Source: Trichomonas vaginalis G3 (taxonomy: Eukaryota > Parabasalia > Trichomonadida > Trichomonadidae). From it: a stretch of DNA of 64,000 nt. Location: assembly GCF_026262505.1 (NCBI RefSeq), contig NC_067206.1, positions 20,605,319 through 20,669,318 of the forward strand. Direction: 5' to 3'. Position 1 is the first letter of the stretch. Each line of letters starts with the position of its first letter. The notes under the pieces are model-generated. The model worked only from the letters and a program-made list of their open reading frames with translations, was not told the DNA's origin and did no database searches. Of the stretch, positions 51,550 to 61,160 are shown piece by piece. Made by a program: the position numbers and the translations under genes.

Positions 51550-54500
51550 TCAGAACTTCAACTTACGAATAAAGCTTGTTTTAGTCGTTATTGAAAAGTT
51601 GAACTTTTCAGCAAAGCAAGGTTGACATGACTTACATAAGTCGAATGCAATCTCTTGACCATCATGAAGTGCTTTGTAAAGTTTCATTAAACTGAACTCA
51701 GAGTCTTTGTCATATGTTCCAACAGGTATGTGAATGTTCTTATCTTCATTGTAATAGCATTGTATAGCTTCAGGAAACATTTCATTAGCGGTTAAAGCAA
51801 TAACATCTTGCTTCACGCCTTTCATTCTGCAGTGAAATGCAACTTCATTTAAATCGTTAGTGAGTAAGTCTATGTAGGTCTTCTTTCCACAGAAAATACT
51901 TTTATAAGCTAAACTTTGTTTTCCAGGTGTTATTTCTGCAAAGTCGCTATGAAATTGACCAAGGTTCTTTCCTATAAGTTCGCGACCATATCTCATCTTA
52001 AACTCTGCTGCAAGCTTTGGGATGTCTTCATTATATAAGTGCATACTGTCGGTATCCTGGTAAAAGATTTGAAGTCCCATGTCCTCTGCAGTACAGAATA
52101 CTTCATTCATAATACGTTTTGACATAGACAGAATATTAACACCAAGTGGACAGAAGTTAAAGTGTCTGCAAATGCTTTTCGTTAGCTTGAAAATAGTTTT
52201 ATCTGAACCATCCAAACCTTCGAACTTCACTATATGGTTGTAATTTCTTATAGCATATCTTATAGCATCTTTGTCATCTACTATGGTTATTTTTGACTCA
52301 ATAGGAGATAGAATAGTTTTGCCATAAATGCTGTTCAGAATGAGTTTTATAATTTCTTGTAAGGGGTTTTCTTCTTTCTTATACTTTAACCTTAACTCAA
52401 ACAACTTCTTTACTTCATCTCTTATTCTCATATCTCTGTTTCCATCGTAATAGTATCCTTGCAACACTTCACATTTGACACCTTGATATTTTATGAGGTC
52501 TTGTAATGTTATATGGTCAACATACATGAGACAGCAAGTGTTTGAACTTCTTGGAACGTTAAGTTCTGGATTTAGTTCAGGGTCGCAAACTATTAAATGA
52601 AAGTGTCTGGGTATACCAATCTCTGTTATCTTAATGAGAACAAAGAAGCCAGACATAAACTTTTCACCAATGGGTTCCTTTTGGTCGTCATCGAATAAAT
52701 GTCTCATGAGATACTCTGTGCTTAACATTTCTTCCTTCAATACTTTTGGAATACCTTCTAAAGTATAAAGTCTTGCTATAGCTGAAGGATATAATGAAAC
52801 AGTGTCGAAGTCAGCAATGAGTTTCTTTTTGCTCTTTTGTTTCATGTTATCTGACAACATACATCTTCCACCTTGAATGCATCTCGAAATAAATTCTCTT
52901 GGTTTATTTGAGAGGTCATAAAGATTTCCATTCGGGAAGTATACTCTGTTCTCAAACAATTTGTTAGCAATAGAACAAATACTAACGTAGTCATAAACGT
53001 TTAAATCAAACTCTTTCAATAAGTCATTGCGGAACTTTACAAAACCTTCTCTTAAAATTCTTACATCTTGTTTGCAGTAAAACGTGCTATATTTTTCTAA
53101 GTCGAAGTGGTTTTCATCTATTCTGCAACCTTTGATGGAATCTATGTTCTTCATAAATGTATCTGCATCATGGATAAACTTACATGCTTCAGAAATGACA
53201 CCGGTTCTGTTGTCATTTGCTAACAAAACACTGCTGTAGTAGTTATATGGAAATACTTCTTTCGGTCCTGTTTGTAAGTTAAACATAGCAGGAAATAGTT
53301 TAAGCTTCTTATTTATAACACTGTAAGAGTCTTTTATAATAATTGCCCTTCCTTTATATAAACCAGTTATTTGCATTGTTCGTGAACCTTTAATGATGGG
53401 AGTTCCTTTCACTTCTGTCATGTGTCTTAAGATGAAGTTTATGTCATAACTGAGGTTATGGAAATATATTAAACTCTTGTCAGGAAGTCTTTCCAAAAAT
53501 TCTGTTGCACAGTTTTGACCCCAAATACTTTCACTAACTGAACCATCTTCACTGTCATAACAGATGTTAAAAGCTTTATGAAAGCCATCCGTACTACACT
53601 CAAAGTCAGCAAAGAAAACGTGCTCAGGAATGAACTTGCACTTATTTTTATTTACTTCTTTTGACTCGGCTTTCTTCTTCAGTTGTACACAATACTTTGG
53701 AGCATATGACAAGTCTTTAAATGGTGCAAGGTTCTGTTTATATAAGTCAGTAGTATATGTGAAAAGTTCTCCATAAGAAATAGGTTCGAAATATTTGCAC
53801 TCCCACAATGTTTTCATAACATCCCATAACGGTGTTGTTCTATCATAACGAACTACATATTTATCTTCTCTCTTTGTATAAATCTTCATCTGTTTCTCAA
53901 TGTTCATTCCACCACAAGCTTTGAGAATTTCTATATAGTTGCGAATGAAATATGTTGTCATTGGTAATCTTTCATTTAGCATGTAGTGGTCTTCAACAAG
54001 AAGTAAGTCAATAGTTCGAACAGTTTTACATTCTTTTGGTATGTATCTCTTTATTTCATTATGTCTTGAGTCATTGAAGTAACCAATGGTAACATTAAAT
54101 GCTATACCTGTTGCGTCAGAAATTTCTTGTACTTTACTTTGAGGAAAGTCTCTAACACGAATGACTTCTCTCATGTGGTCAATAGTTTCTTCATTTACTC
54201 CAGCCTGAATGCAAGCATAAACGAAACAATTGTCTTCTGTCATAAGTGCTGCAGTTCTTTTGTTCAATTCATTGAAGATTTGGTAGCGTTCAAGATTTAT
54301 AGGTAATGTGCAAAGATACTTCCAGAATTGACCGCTTCTCTTCTTATAAAACTTCTTTTCACCATTATCTTTCCAAAAGCTTTCTATAAGTGCTGGGTTT
54401 CCTGTTTGCTTAAGAGCTTCCAAAATGGCTTTCTGGTCATTTGTCAGTGTGCTTTCATCTCTATATGGTCTCTTTTTTGGTTTGCCTTTCTTTACATCTG

Positions 54501-55194
54501 ACATCGTTAAGCCTTCATATTCTGTTAAATCATACATCTTTATTTCAGTAAGATTCTTTATGTTTGTCAAGAAGAAGTCATAGTGCATTTCAACAATACC
54601 TGCAGCATTTGCTTCTATCTCTGATATAAAGTTCTCCTTCAAGAGCTGATGTAGTAATGTTCCAATATTATTGAGGTTTAACGTAGAACATTCATACTTT
54701 CCACCAAGTTTATAACATACCATCCATCTCTGTTGTGAGTTTATTTTAATTTTCTCTAAGAGTCTCATGAAAACCTTACCGAAATGTTTGTGTAAGTAGT
54801 CTCTGTTTGGTTCATCTAAAGCTTCGATGTTAAAGTCAATGAGTCTATTGCCTGACTTCACATTTCTCTTCCTATTCTCTTCATCTTTCTTTAACCATCT
54901 CTCACCTTCTTTTGGTTTGTCGTCAATGGAACGAATGACATCGTTAGCTTTGCGAACTTGTTCTATAGCACTTTTAAACATCTCTCTTCTCTGTTGTTTC
55001 AGTGTGTCGTCTCTTCTTCTTGTTTCACCAACGTTTGCATTTGTTATGTCAAACATTTCTCTTCTTACTTCATGTGGTACAGCTCTTCTTGTTTCACCAA
55101 CGTTTGCATTTGTTATGTCAAACATCTCTTGACGAACGTCATGTGAAAGAGCTTTACGAGTATGACCAACGTTTGCATTTGTTATGTCAAACAT
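51550..55194 (-). CDS. Polinton protein-primed DNA polymerase B
   Basis: A 1214-codon frame. It replicates the element from protein-primed ends. The exonuclease motifs are FFADFECSTD (about 528), FHNLSYDINF (about 580) and YCKQDVRIL (about 706). The polymerase motifs are DFDTVSLYPSAI (A, about 795), KLILNSIYGK (B, about 951) and YQDTDSMHLY (C, about 1045). The N-terminus carries three tandem copies of MFDITNANVGETRR. Residues about 318-405 have a Cys (DNCFVYACIQ) and a His (VEDHYML) arranged like an OTU/papain-type protease, a tentative reading. Part of the fossil Polinton. Confidence 0.9.
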   Translation of the reverse strand: MFDITNANVGHTRKALSHDVRQEMFDITNANVGETRRAVPHEVRREMFDITNANVGETRRRDDTLKQQRREMFKSAIEQVRKANDVIRSIDDKPKEGERWLKKDEENRKRNVKSGNRLIDFNIEALDEPNRDYLHKHFGKVFMRLLEKIKINSQQRWMVCYKLGGKYECSTLNLNNIGTLLHQLLKENFISEIEANAAGIVEMHYDFFLTNIKNLTEIKMYDLTEYEGLTMSDVKKGKPKKRPYRDESTLTNDQKAILEALKQTGNPALIESFWKDNGEKKFYKKRSGQFWKYLCTLPINLERYQIFNELNKRTAALMTEDNCFVYACIQAGVNEETIDHMREVIRVRDFPQSKVQEISDATGIAFNVTIGYFNDSRHNEIKRYIPKECKTVRTIDLLLVEDHYMLNERLPMTTYFIRNYIEILKACGGMNIEKQMKIYTKREDKYVVRYDRTTPLWDVMKTLWECKYFEPISYGELFTYTTDLYKQNLAPFKDLSYAPKYCVQLKKKAESKEVNKNKCKFIPEHVFFADFECSTDGFHKAFNICYDSEDGSVSESIWGQNCATEFLERLPDKSLIYFHNLSYDINFILRHMTEVKGTPIIKGSRTMQITGLYKGRAIIIKDSYSVINKKLKLFPAMFNLQTGPKEVFPYNYYSSVLLANDNRTGVISEACKFIHDADTFMKNIDSIKGCRIDENHFDLEKYSTFYCKQDVRILREGFVKFRNDLLKEFDLNVYDYVSICSIANKLFENRVYFPNGNLYDLSNKPREFISRCIQGGRCMLSDNMKQKSKKKLIADFDTVSLYPSAIARLYTLEGIPKVLKEEMLSTEYLMRHLFDDDQKEPIGEKFMSGFFVLIKITEIGIPRHFHLIVCDPELNPELNVPRSSNTCCLMYVDHITLQDLIKYQGVKCEVLQGYYYDGNRDMRIRDEVKKLFELRLKYKKEENPLQEIIKLILNSIYGKTILSPIESKITIVDDKDAIRYAIRNYNHIVKFEGLDGSDKTIFKLTKSICRHFNFCPLGVNILSMSKRIMNEVFCTAEDMGLQIFYQDTDSMHLYNEDIPKLAAEFKMRYGRELIGKNLGQFHSDFAEITPGKQSLAYKSIFCGKKTYIDLLTNDLNEVAFHCRMKGVKQDVIALTANEMFPEAIQCYYNEDKNIHIPVGTYDKDSEFSLMKLYKALHDGQEIAFDLCKSCQPCFAEKFNFSITTKTSFIRKLKF

Positions 55195-55555
55195 TTCTCT
55201 TCTTACTTCATGAGGTATTGAACGTCTATGATATAAGTCAATAGCAACGTCATTTAAAGGAAATGCTCTTGCATGGACTTCGTCCTCGCCGCGTTGCGGC
55301 TTTATGAACTCATGAATTCTATCATAAGTTATTTCACCATTATAGTCATTGAGGATGTCAGCGAGTGCCTTTTTTTTGTTGTGTAATGCTTTGCAACATC
55401 TATATTAGCTTCTGTAAGAAGTTGTTTTATTTCCGAGTGTTCTAACTTAGACAACTTCCGATACATCTTTAGTAGGAAATAAAAAAAATATTTTTGAAAA
55501 AATTAGATTAGATTTTTTAAGTTATTTTTCAAAATAATTTAATATTTTTATTTTA
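55195..55555. other. Polinton interval upstream of the polymerase frame
   Basis: Contains further minus-strand coding-like sequence including another MFDITNAN-type repeat flank. Otherwise AT-rich toward 55540. Fossil. Confidence 0.4.
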
Positions 55556-56029
55556 ATGAAACACATGCAAGATTGCACGTTCTTTTCATACAATGCTCTC
55601 GCTACTGTCATCAAGAATGAGTTCAATAATGCTTCAAACGTCAATGTTATCTTTAACAAGAAGTTTGTGAAAGAATCTAAGTTTGGTCAGTATGTCAGAC
55701 CATTAGCTATTGTCATTGACCGCAAACGTTATACTTCACAAGAGTTAGCAGTAGTTTTGAAACAAAAGGGTTTCTTCGTGAATGTCAAAGATACTCATTA
55801 TACTATTATAAAGAACTCCAACATTGACTTCTTCAGTATTGCTATGAATCTTTCCGAACAGAAAGAATATAAGAAGGGTGAAACAAATGTGAAATATTAT
55901 TCTTCATCTCTGAAAACAATAACGAACAAAGATGTTATACAAAAGTTCTTACCAAAGGTTGAAGAAGCTTCTATTGACATTGACGAAGGAAGTGAAATGG
56001 TTGAAGAAATTGACCCTGACGTCATTTAA
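55556..56029 (+). CDS. Polinton-borne protein of unknown function
   Basis: 157 aa, plus strand, divergent from the polymerase. It starts MKHMQDCTFFSYNALATVIK and ends in an acidic tail (EEIDPDVI). Mixed alpha/beta pattern with many lysines, possibly nucleic-acid binding. Not recognised. Confidence 0.45.
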   Translation: MKHMQDCTFFSYNALATVIKNEFNNASNVNVIFNKKFVKESKFGQYVRPLAIVIDRKRYTSQELAVVLKQKGFFVNVKDTHYTIIKNSNIDFFSIAMNLSEQKEYKKGETNVKYYSSSLKTITNKDVIQKFLPKVEEASIDIDEGSEMVEEIDPDVI

Positions 56030-56047
56030 GCAAAAATATATTTTTGG

Positions 56048-56263
56048 TTAGTCTTCATATCGATATTTTACAACAATTCCCCAATGTATAAACTTTTCAT
56101 ACGCTTTTTCATAAGCTTTATATACCTTCAGAAATTTTGCATAATCTTTAGAAGCATTTAGATATTGTTTAAATGCTTTGTATGTCTTCAGAAATTTTGC
56201 ATAATCTTTTACATGTTGTTCGTTCTCTTCTTCTGTCATGAGTTCCGAATATTCTAAATTCAT
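56048..56263 (-). CDS. Polinton-borne small helical protein with internal repeat
   Basis: 71 aa. KDYAKFLKTYKAFKQYLNAS and KDYAKFLKVYKAYEKAYEKF form an internal ~25-residue duplication of a Tyr/Lys-rich helix. Function unknown. Confidence 0.45.
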   Translation of the reverse strand: MNLEYSELMTEEENEQHVKDYAKFLKTYKAFKQYLNASKDYAKFLKVYKAYEKAYEKFIHWGIVVKYRYED

Positions 56264-56316
56264 GTTCTTTCATATGAGATAAAATTTTATAAAAAAATAA
56301 AATTAGCTTAGATTTT

Positions 56317-56583
56317 TTATTCTTCCTCTTTGAAGTTATCGAAATATTCTGTTATTTTTTCCTTCAGTAATGTTAAGTCTTCTTTGAATGTAAGTATTGT
56401 GCAACCTTTGATGTCATAGTGTGTTTGAGGAAGAGTATTTTTGACAATTTCCTTTATTTGCTCATTCGGTGTCATTGAAATCGGTAAGTTTTCACGATAG
56501 AACCAGTTTCTGTCAGATTTGTAAATCTTAGCAAGGTCATAAAAGCTTTTGTTGTTTCTTCTGACTAAATGCAACATAACCAT
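56317..56583 (-). CDS. Polinton-borne small protein
   Basis: 88 aa, MVMLHLVRRNNKSFYDLAKI to DNFKEEE. No recognised domain. Directly 3' of the KilA-N gene on the same strand. Confidence 0.4.
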   Translation of the reverse strand: MVMLHLVRRNNKSFYDLAKIYKSDRNWFYRENLPISMTPNEQIKEIVKNTLPQTHYDIKGCTILTFKEDLTLLKEKITEYFDNFKEEE

Positions 56584-56628
56584 ATCTTATCTTCTTCTTT
56601 CTCCAACTCTTCAGTATATATCATATAC

Positions 56629-57153
56629 TTATAACTCTTTTCCTTTCCTTTGGTACTGAACGTGGTATTCTTTTCTGTATGCTTTGTCTTTGGATTCAAT
56701 GACTTCATCTTTTGCTTGAAGTTTCTTTTCCATCTCTCCACGTTCTTGTCTATGAATTTCGTCAAGAAGTCTGTAAACATGCCATGCATAACGAGGAGAA
56801 GCCCACATTGCAACTGCATTTACTAAAAGTCTATGAACATAATAACCTCTTAAATTTATTGGCAAATTTTTACGATTTTCATGTGTTTTATGCAAGACCG
56901 AAAAAAGTCGGTCTAGAGAAATTTCACTCAAAAGTTCTTGTGTGCTTTGGTTTTTGAACCAGTCGTCTGCGTGTTTAGTGTCTGGAGCAAAACATGCTGT
57001 CAAAATACTTTGCATTTGGTACATATCGTCTTTGACCGAACGAATGAGACGGAGTTGTTTGTTAAACTGAACCCACTCGTATTCTTCATTTATGGCTTCA
57101 TGAACGATAGCTGTTGTGTTCTCTGTTGTTGACATATCTGTCCTTACATACAA
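56629..57153 (-). CDS. KilA-N domain protein of the Polinton
   Basis: 174 codons; the start is probably MSTTENTTAIV, six codons in. The KilA-N DNA-binding core is visible as TKHADDWFKNQSTQELLSEI followed by GYYVHRLLVNAVAMWASPRY and AWHVYRLLDEI. A charged helical tail follows. KilA-N proteins are typical of large DNA viruses, phages and trichomonad Polintons, and probably act as DNA-binding regulators. Same strand as the small genes downstream. Confidence 0.75.
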   Translation of the reverse strand: MYVRTDMSTTENTTAIVHEAINEEYEWVQFNKQLRLIRSVKDDMYQMQSILTACFAPDTKHADDWFKNQSTQELLSEISLDRLFSVLHKTHENRKNLPINLRGYYVHRLLVNAVAMWASPRYAWHVYRLLDEIHRQERGEMEKKLQAKDEVIESKDKAYRKEYHVQYQRKGKEL

Positions 57154-57489
57154 AATAAAAAAATAAATAAAAATAAAACTAACTTTATTTTTCTGTGTTA
57201 AAGAAATGTTAAAAATTCAGGGTTACATATGTGAAAAGAAGTCACGAACAAATGAAGGTCATAAGATTCAGCACATAATTCTGAATTGAATGGTGTGTCA
57301 TACATGTCAAGCCGTCAAGAATTGAAGGAGATACGAGGCTATAAAGATTTTGGATATTTTCTGACACACACCCTGAGGGAAAAGTGACAAAACACGACGA
57401 TAGAAAAAAGTGACAAAATTGAGAGAAAGTTGTTTCCCGACCAAAATGCAATCATTGAAAAAGTGACATTTGTAAAGTTAGACGATAGA

Positions 57490-57845
57490 TTCCTGAAAAA
57501 GTGCAAGACTTGTTCTGAATCAGGACAAGATTTGTCTTGAAAAAATACAAGACTTGTTCTGAAAAAATACAAGACTTGTTCTGAATCAGGACAAGATTTG
57601 TCTTGAAAAAATACAAGACTTTTCTGAAAAAATACAAGACTTGTTCTGAAAAAATACAAGACTTGTCTTGAATCAGGACAATTGTTCTCAAATTTGAGAA
57701 CTTTACAAGAAAAACTGACTAAAAAGTGCAAGACTTGTTCTGAATCAGGACAAGATTTGTCTTGAAAAAATACAAGACTTGTTCTGAAAAAAATACAAGA
57801 CTTGTTCTGAAAAAATACAAGACTTGTCTTGAATCAGGACAAACT
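57490..57845. repeat. Interspersed short tandem repeats in the Polinton
   Basis: Two units alternate: AAAAAATACAAGACTTGTTC-type (about ten copies) and GAATCAGGACAAGATTTGTC-type. Both contain self-complementary CAAGACTTGTCTTG sequence. All minus-strand frames here are the repeat read through and not separate genes. Confidence 0.75.
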
Positions 57846-58023
57846 TTACAAAATGTAAACTTACATAACCGTTTCTATCGTACATGATATTTAGTTGACA
57901 TTGTAAACTATCTTCATGTAAAGTATGGCGGTTTGAAACCGTCGGGACCTTCACTTTTTTTGACGAACTTTCCGCAGCAATTTTTAAAATTGTGTGAAAA
58001 CTCAACGGTTTGACACGTGCCAT
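57846..58023 (-). CDS. Polinton-borne short frame adjoining the repeats
   Basis: Starts MARVKPLSFHTILKIAAESS and has coding character to about NIMYDRNGYVSLHF before entering the tandem repeats. Unknown function. Confidence 0.35.
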
Positions 58024-58062
58024 ATGTCATTTTACTCAGAATTTTGTGCTGAATTCAGCAAA

Positions 58063-58106
58063 AATAATGTTTATGTTAGCATGTTAGATCTAACACGTTT
58101 TCTAAC
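58063..58106. promoter_or_regulatory. Palindromic motif block, second copy
   Basis: Same block as at 47397-47440, with TGTTAGATCTAACA at 58082-58095, lying 40 bases upstream of the minus-strand frame that begins at 58023. Confidence 0.5.
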
Positions 58107-58199
58107 TCTTTTCTAACATAACTATTTACAAGCGTTTTACATGGTATATGTTGCGATGGTTCATGACTTTAAACAGTTTTGTAGCTTCTATTTCTTCTT

Positions 58200-58442
58200 T
58201 TAGTACATCGAATGTTTTAACAATGCCGAAGGTTTCTTTATATTTCTTCTTGACGTCAGATAGAAGGAAATCGTCACAGTTGGATAATTTTTGTTCAGAA
58301 ATGCTAACATGTCCATTTTATCTTCTGCTGGCTTTTCTACTTCTTCTTTAAATCTGCATAGTCGTTTCTCATTCTTTCTATCTCTTTGACGAGTAGTATA
58401 TTTCCTCATCGCTGCCTTACATTTTGAACATTGCGGGTTCAT
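58200..58442 (-). CDS. Polinton-borne small Cys-containing basic protein
   Basis: 80 aa starting MNPQCSKCKAAMRKYTTRQR, with a CSKC pair that may bind zinc and a strongly basic first half. Function unknown. Confidence 0.4.
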   Translation of the reverse strand: MNPQCSKCKAAMRKYTTRQRDRKNEKRLCRFKEEVEKPAEDKMDMLAFLNKNYPTVTISFYLTSRRNIKKPSALLKHSMY

Positions 58443-58479
58443 TTTTGCGTATACATTGAAATTTGACCTGCTAAAACAA

Positions 58480-58848
58480 CTAAGGCGTCAATGCTCTCTT
58501 CATCTCAAACATAGCGGGTCTTAGTTGTTCGTTCCATACTTTGCCTCTTCTATCTTTATCTCTTATTTCCCAAACACATTCAGCAACTAATGAAACAAAG
58601 TTATCGTAGGTCTTAAATTCTTCAGATTTATATATGTCAGAAACATTCTTATAAACCATGTCGCAATCTTTGTCCATAACTTTATGGTTGCAATGAAAAC
58701 CAAGGAATTCATAATTTACCTTTCGTATGAATTTCTTAATTTCTACTGAGTCAGTTGGTTTCACTTCAATTTCGTCGAATTCAGGAATAGTTAGTTTTTG
58801 TTGTTGGATTTCAGGCAATTTGGGTAAATGGTCAATAATGTCCTGCAT
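58480..58848 (-). CDS. Polinton-borne protein of unknown function
   Basis: 122 aa, MQDIIDHLPKLPEIQQQKLT to FEMKRALTP, soluble and charged. No family recognised. Confidence 0.4.
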   Translation of the reverse strand: MQDIIDHLPKLPEIQQQKLTIPEFDEIEVKPTDSVEIKKFIRKVNYEFLGFHCNHKVMDKDCDMVYKNVSDIYKSEEFKTYDNFVSLVAECVWEIRDKDRRGKVWNEQLRPAMFEMKRALTP

Positions 58849-59164
58849 TCATAAAGATACTGTTCATTTGTTTCATCTTTCGCACTACAGTCTAAATTAC
58901 TTGTTAAAAGCTTGCTTTATCTTCTGATTTTTTGTTTCGAAAGTATATGAAGACAGGAATGAAGCTTTCATCTCTACTAACATAGATGTTAGGATTCATA
59001 ACTAAGAGTTTGGTGAAGTTGTGTTTTTGTAGAACCTATTGTTGAAATCATATCTTTACATACAAGATAAAAATTTTTCTTAGAAAAAAATTAGCGTTAT
59101 TTTTCTCATAAGGAAATGTCAAAAATTCATGATTTTCGAGAGTTTTAGACCATGTTAGAAAAGT

Positions 59165-59208
59165 GGTTAGAAAACGTGTTAGATCTAACATTCTAACATA
59201 AACATTAT
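59165..59208. promoter_or_regulatory. Palindromic motif block, third copy (inverted)
   Basis: Reverse complement of the block at 47397 and 58063, with TGTTAGATCTAACA at 59177-59190, just beyond the 3' end of the integrase region. Confidence 0.5.
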
Positions 59209-59289
59209 TTTTTGGTGTAAATAAATGGTACCATTAATGATATCATGACTGTTCTCATTCATGTCTGATTACATCTAATGAAAAAGTTT

Positions 59290-60356
59290 AGAAGAATTTT
59301 CTATTCTTTCTGGCATATTTTTGTCTTCCAGTACTCCCGCTCTAATGGTCCCAGATGTGTTGGCTTTGACTCTCTCAAGTTCTTAGATGTATAAACATCT
59401 TCAACACCTCCTTCATATCTTACTTTATAAGTGTCATCGTTTATGTTGTAGCCAAGTATTTCAAAACCACTCCTCGCTTTGCTCTCGTCAATGGTTTCAG
59501 CAAGTTTGCCATTACTACTTTCAACTAACTTATGTCAGGGTAAAATGCTATGGAGTCGTCAGCAGCTTTTATAAGATATCCATTACCTTGTGTAGAGTCT
59601 ACGATATAATATTTCTACTTAACCTTAAACGTTTCTTTGTCAACGGTTTGTCGTCAAGAACTACACGAATTTTTTGTACCAGGAATGAGGTAAATTGTGT
59701 TGATTTTGATATTTTGTGTTTGGCTTCGTTTCTTTGTATATACTTTTCTTCTTGTTGTTGTGTCATTGAATTTGGTGTATGTCCTTGTGTAGAATGTGTT
59801 GAGGAATTATATACTTCGAGAAAATGTTTCATTGTTTCTTCGGTAAAGTCTCGCTCTTGATTTAAATCTCTGAGCGTTCTTATGAAGCGGTTTATGATGC
59901 CGAGTATGTTATGGTATTCTTCAGTAGTGTAGTGAGTTATGTTATGCTTAATGAGAAATTCTGGATTTCATTGCTGAGGTATGCACTGTCTTGTCTGATG
60001 TTAAATACTTGGGTTATGTTCTGCTACAAACTTTTGTAAAACTCTTAACACTTCACGAGTTCCTTTATTTTTCATTGGATATGCATATGCTTTACGAGTG
60101 TTAACATTTATGAAGATGAGGAATGGTTTATGTCCTCCTTTTCTGCTTGAATGAGAGTGTCAAATTGGTATGCGTCAGGAGTGTTGGAGTAAATTGGTAA
60201 AAAGTAGTCGTAAGGTTTATTTTGTTGATGTACAACATTTTTGTCAAAGAACCTTTTCACTTTCAGCTCTGTTAGTAAATCCCCAACTCTTGCAGCTTCA
60301 TTGAACTTCTTAAATGACCTCCATGGATGTTGTTCGAATACTTCTTTCAAGCTCAT
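59290..60356 (-). pseudogene. Polinton integrase region, broken
   Basis: Minus-strand segments carry the order of an rve integrase: NKPYDYFLPIYSNTPDAYQF with FDTLIQ at the 5' side (60108-60356), then YNSSTHSTQGHTPNSM (59599-59832), then a C-terminal chromo/SH3-like stretch (NINDDTYKVRYEGGVEDVYT). This enzyme would insert Polinton DNA. Fossil, broken. Confidence 0.65.
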
Positions 60357-61160
60357 TTATGTAAAGTTAAAGATTTTAACCAACTCGTATCCAAGCGTGC
60401 ATTGTTTATATAAGAGGCATATAATCTTTTCCATTACCTGGCGGTCTGTAATACCAGCTACAACATGTGTATGATTTCCTGCAGTTCCACAGAAAATACC
60501 TGTGCTAACATCTTTGGGGTCAGTTGTGATATCATATCTATGCATTCCCTGTCTATCCGAACCCGCTGCAAGATTTGTATAACCTCTTTTTGTTATTGAA
60601 TGTGAATGGTTTCCTTCCACAGATGTTCTTCCACTGAACCTATGCATATGTGAAGGAAGGTTTTCAATACCTATTTTCTTTGAACCTCCCATCTTCATTG
60701 ACTGAGTATTAGTGTAGAATGGAAAACTGTCAACTATTTCATACCATCTACCACCAAATAAAGTGTTTGGATTTATTGGATTCATAGACGTATAAACAGC
60801 TCCTATAGGATATATTAAATCATATATGCTCATAACTCTATAAACATATTCTAAAGAACTTATGTCATTAAATACCATTTGGAATGTATCTCCCGGATGA
60901 AATGTTGCATTTGTTCCACTTTTATAATGTAATGTTAGTTCAATAGAATTATCCAAGAAAAATTCAAAAGTATCTGGTTGAAGACCTCTAACAAATTCAA
61001 ATGGAGTTGCTGGTTCACCATTTATAATTTCTGTTGTAAATGTCATTGTATCTGGTTTCGAAAATTTCTTTGATAGTTCTTCATCTACATAAGTTTTGTC
61101 TGCTTTCTTATCTAACATTGCGTAGTTCATATGCTTCAAAGTTTCTGGCATGACTTTCAA
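60357..61160 (-). CDS. Polinton tail-collar/fibre-like protein
   Basis: A 267-codon frame. Residues about 112-145 read DLIYPIGAVYTSMNPINPNT followed by LFGGRWYEI, the signature of phage tail-collar and receptor-binding fibre proteins. Then come a His-rich GIENLPSHMHRFSGRTSVEG and GNHSHSIT / GNHTHVVAGI stretch typical of metal-binding fibre tips. A role in host attachment is inferred. It lies directly 3' of the long fibre gene. Fossil. Confidence 0.6.
   Translation of the reverse strand: MKVMPETLKHMNYAMLDKKADKTYVDEELSKKFSKPDTMTFTTEIINGEPATPFEFVRGLQPDTFEFFLDNSIELTLHYKSGTNATFHPGDTFQMVFNDISSLEYVYRVMSIYDLIYPIGAVYTSMNPINPNTLFGGRWYEIVDSFPFYTNTQSMKMGGSKKIGIENLPSHMHRFSGRTSVEGNHSHSITKRGYTNLAAGSDRQGMHRYDITTDPKDVSTGIFCGTAGNHTHVVAGITDRQVMEKIICLLYKQCTLGYELVKIFNFT

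Noticed and set aside
57490-57845. CRISPR-like array of short repeats
   Set aside because: The units abut or interleave without unique spacers, and the context is a eukaryotic Polinton.
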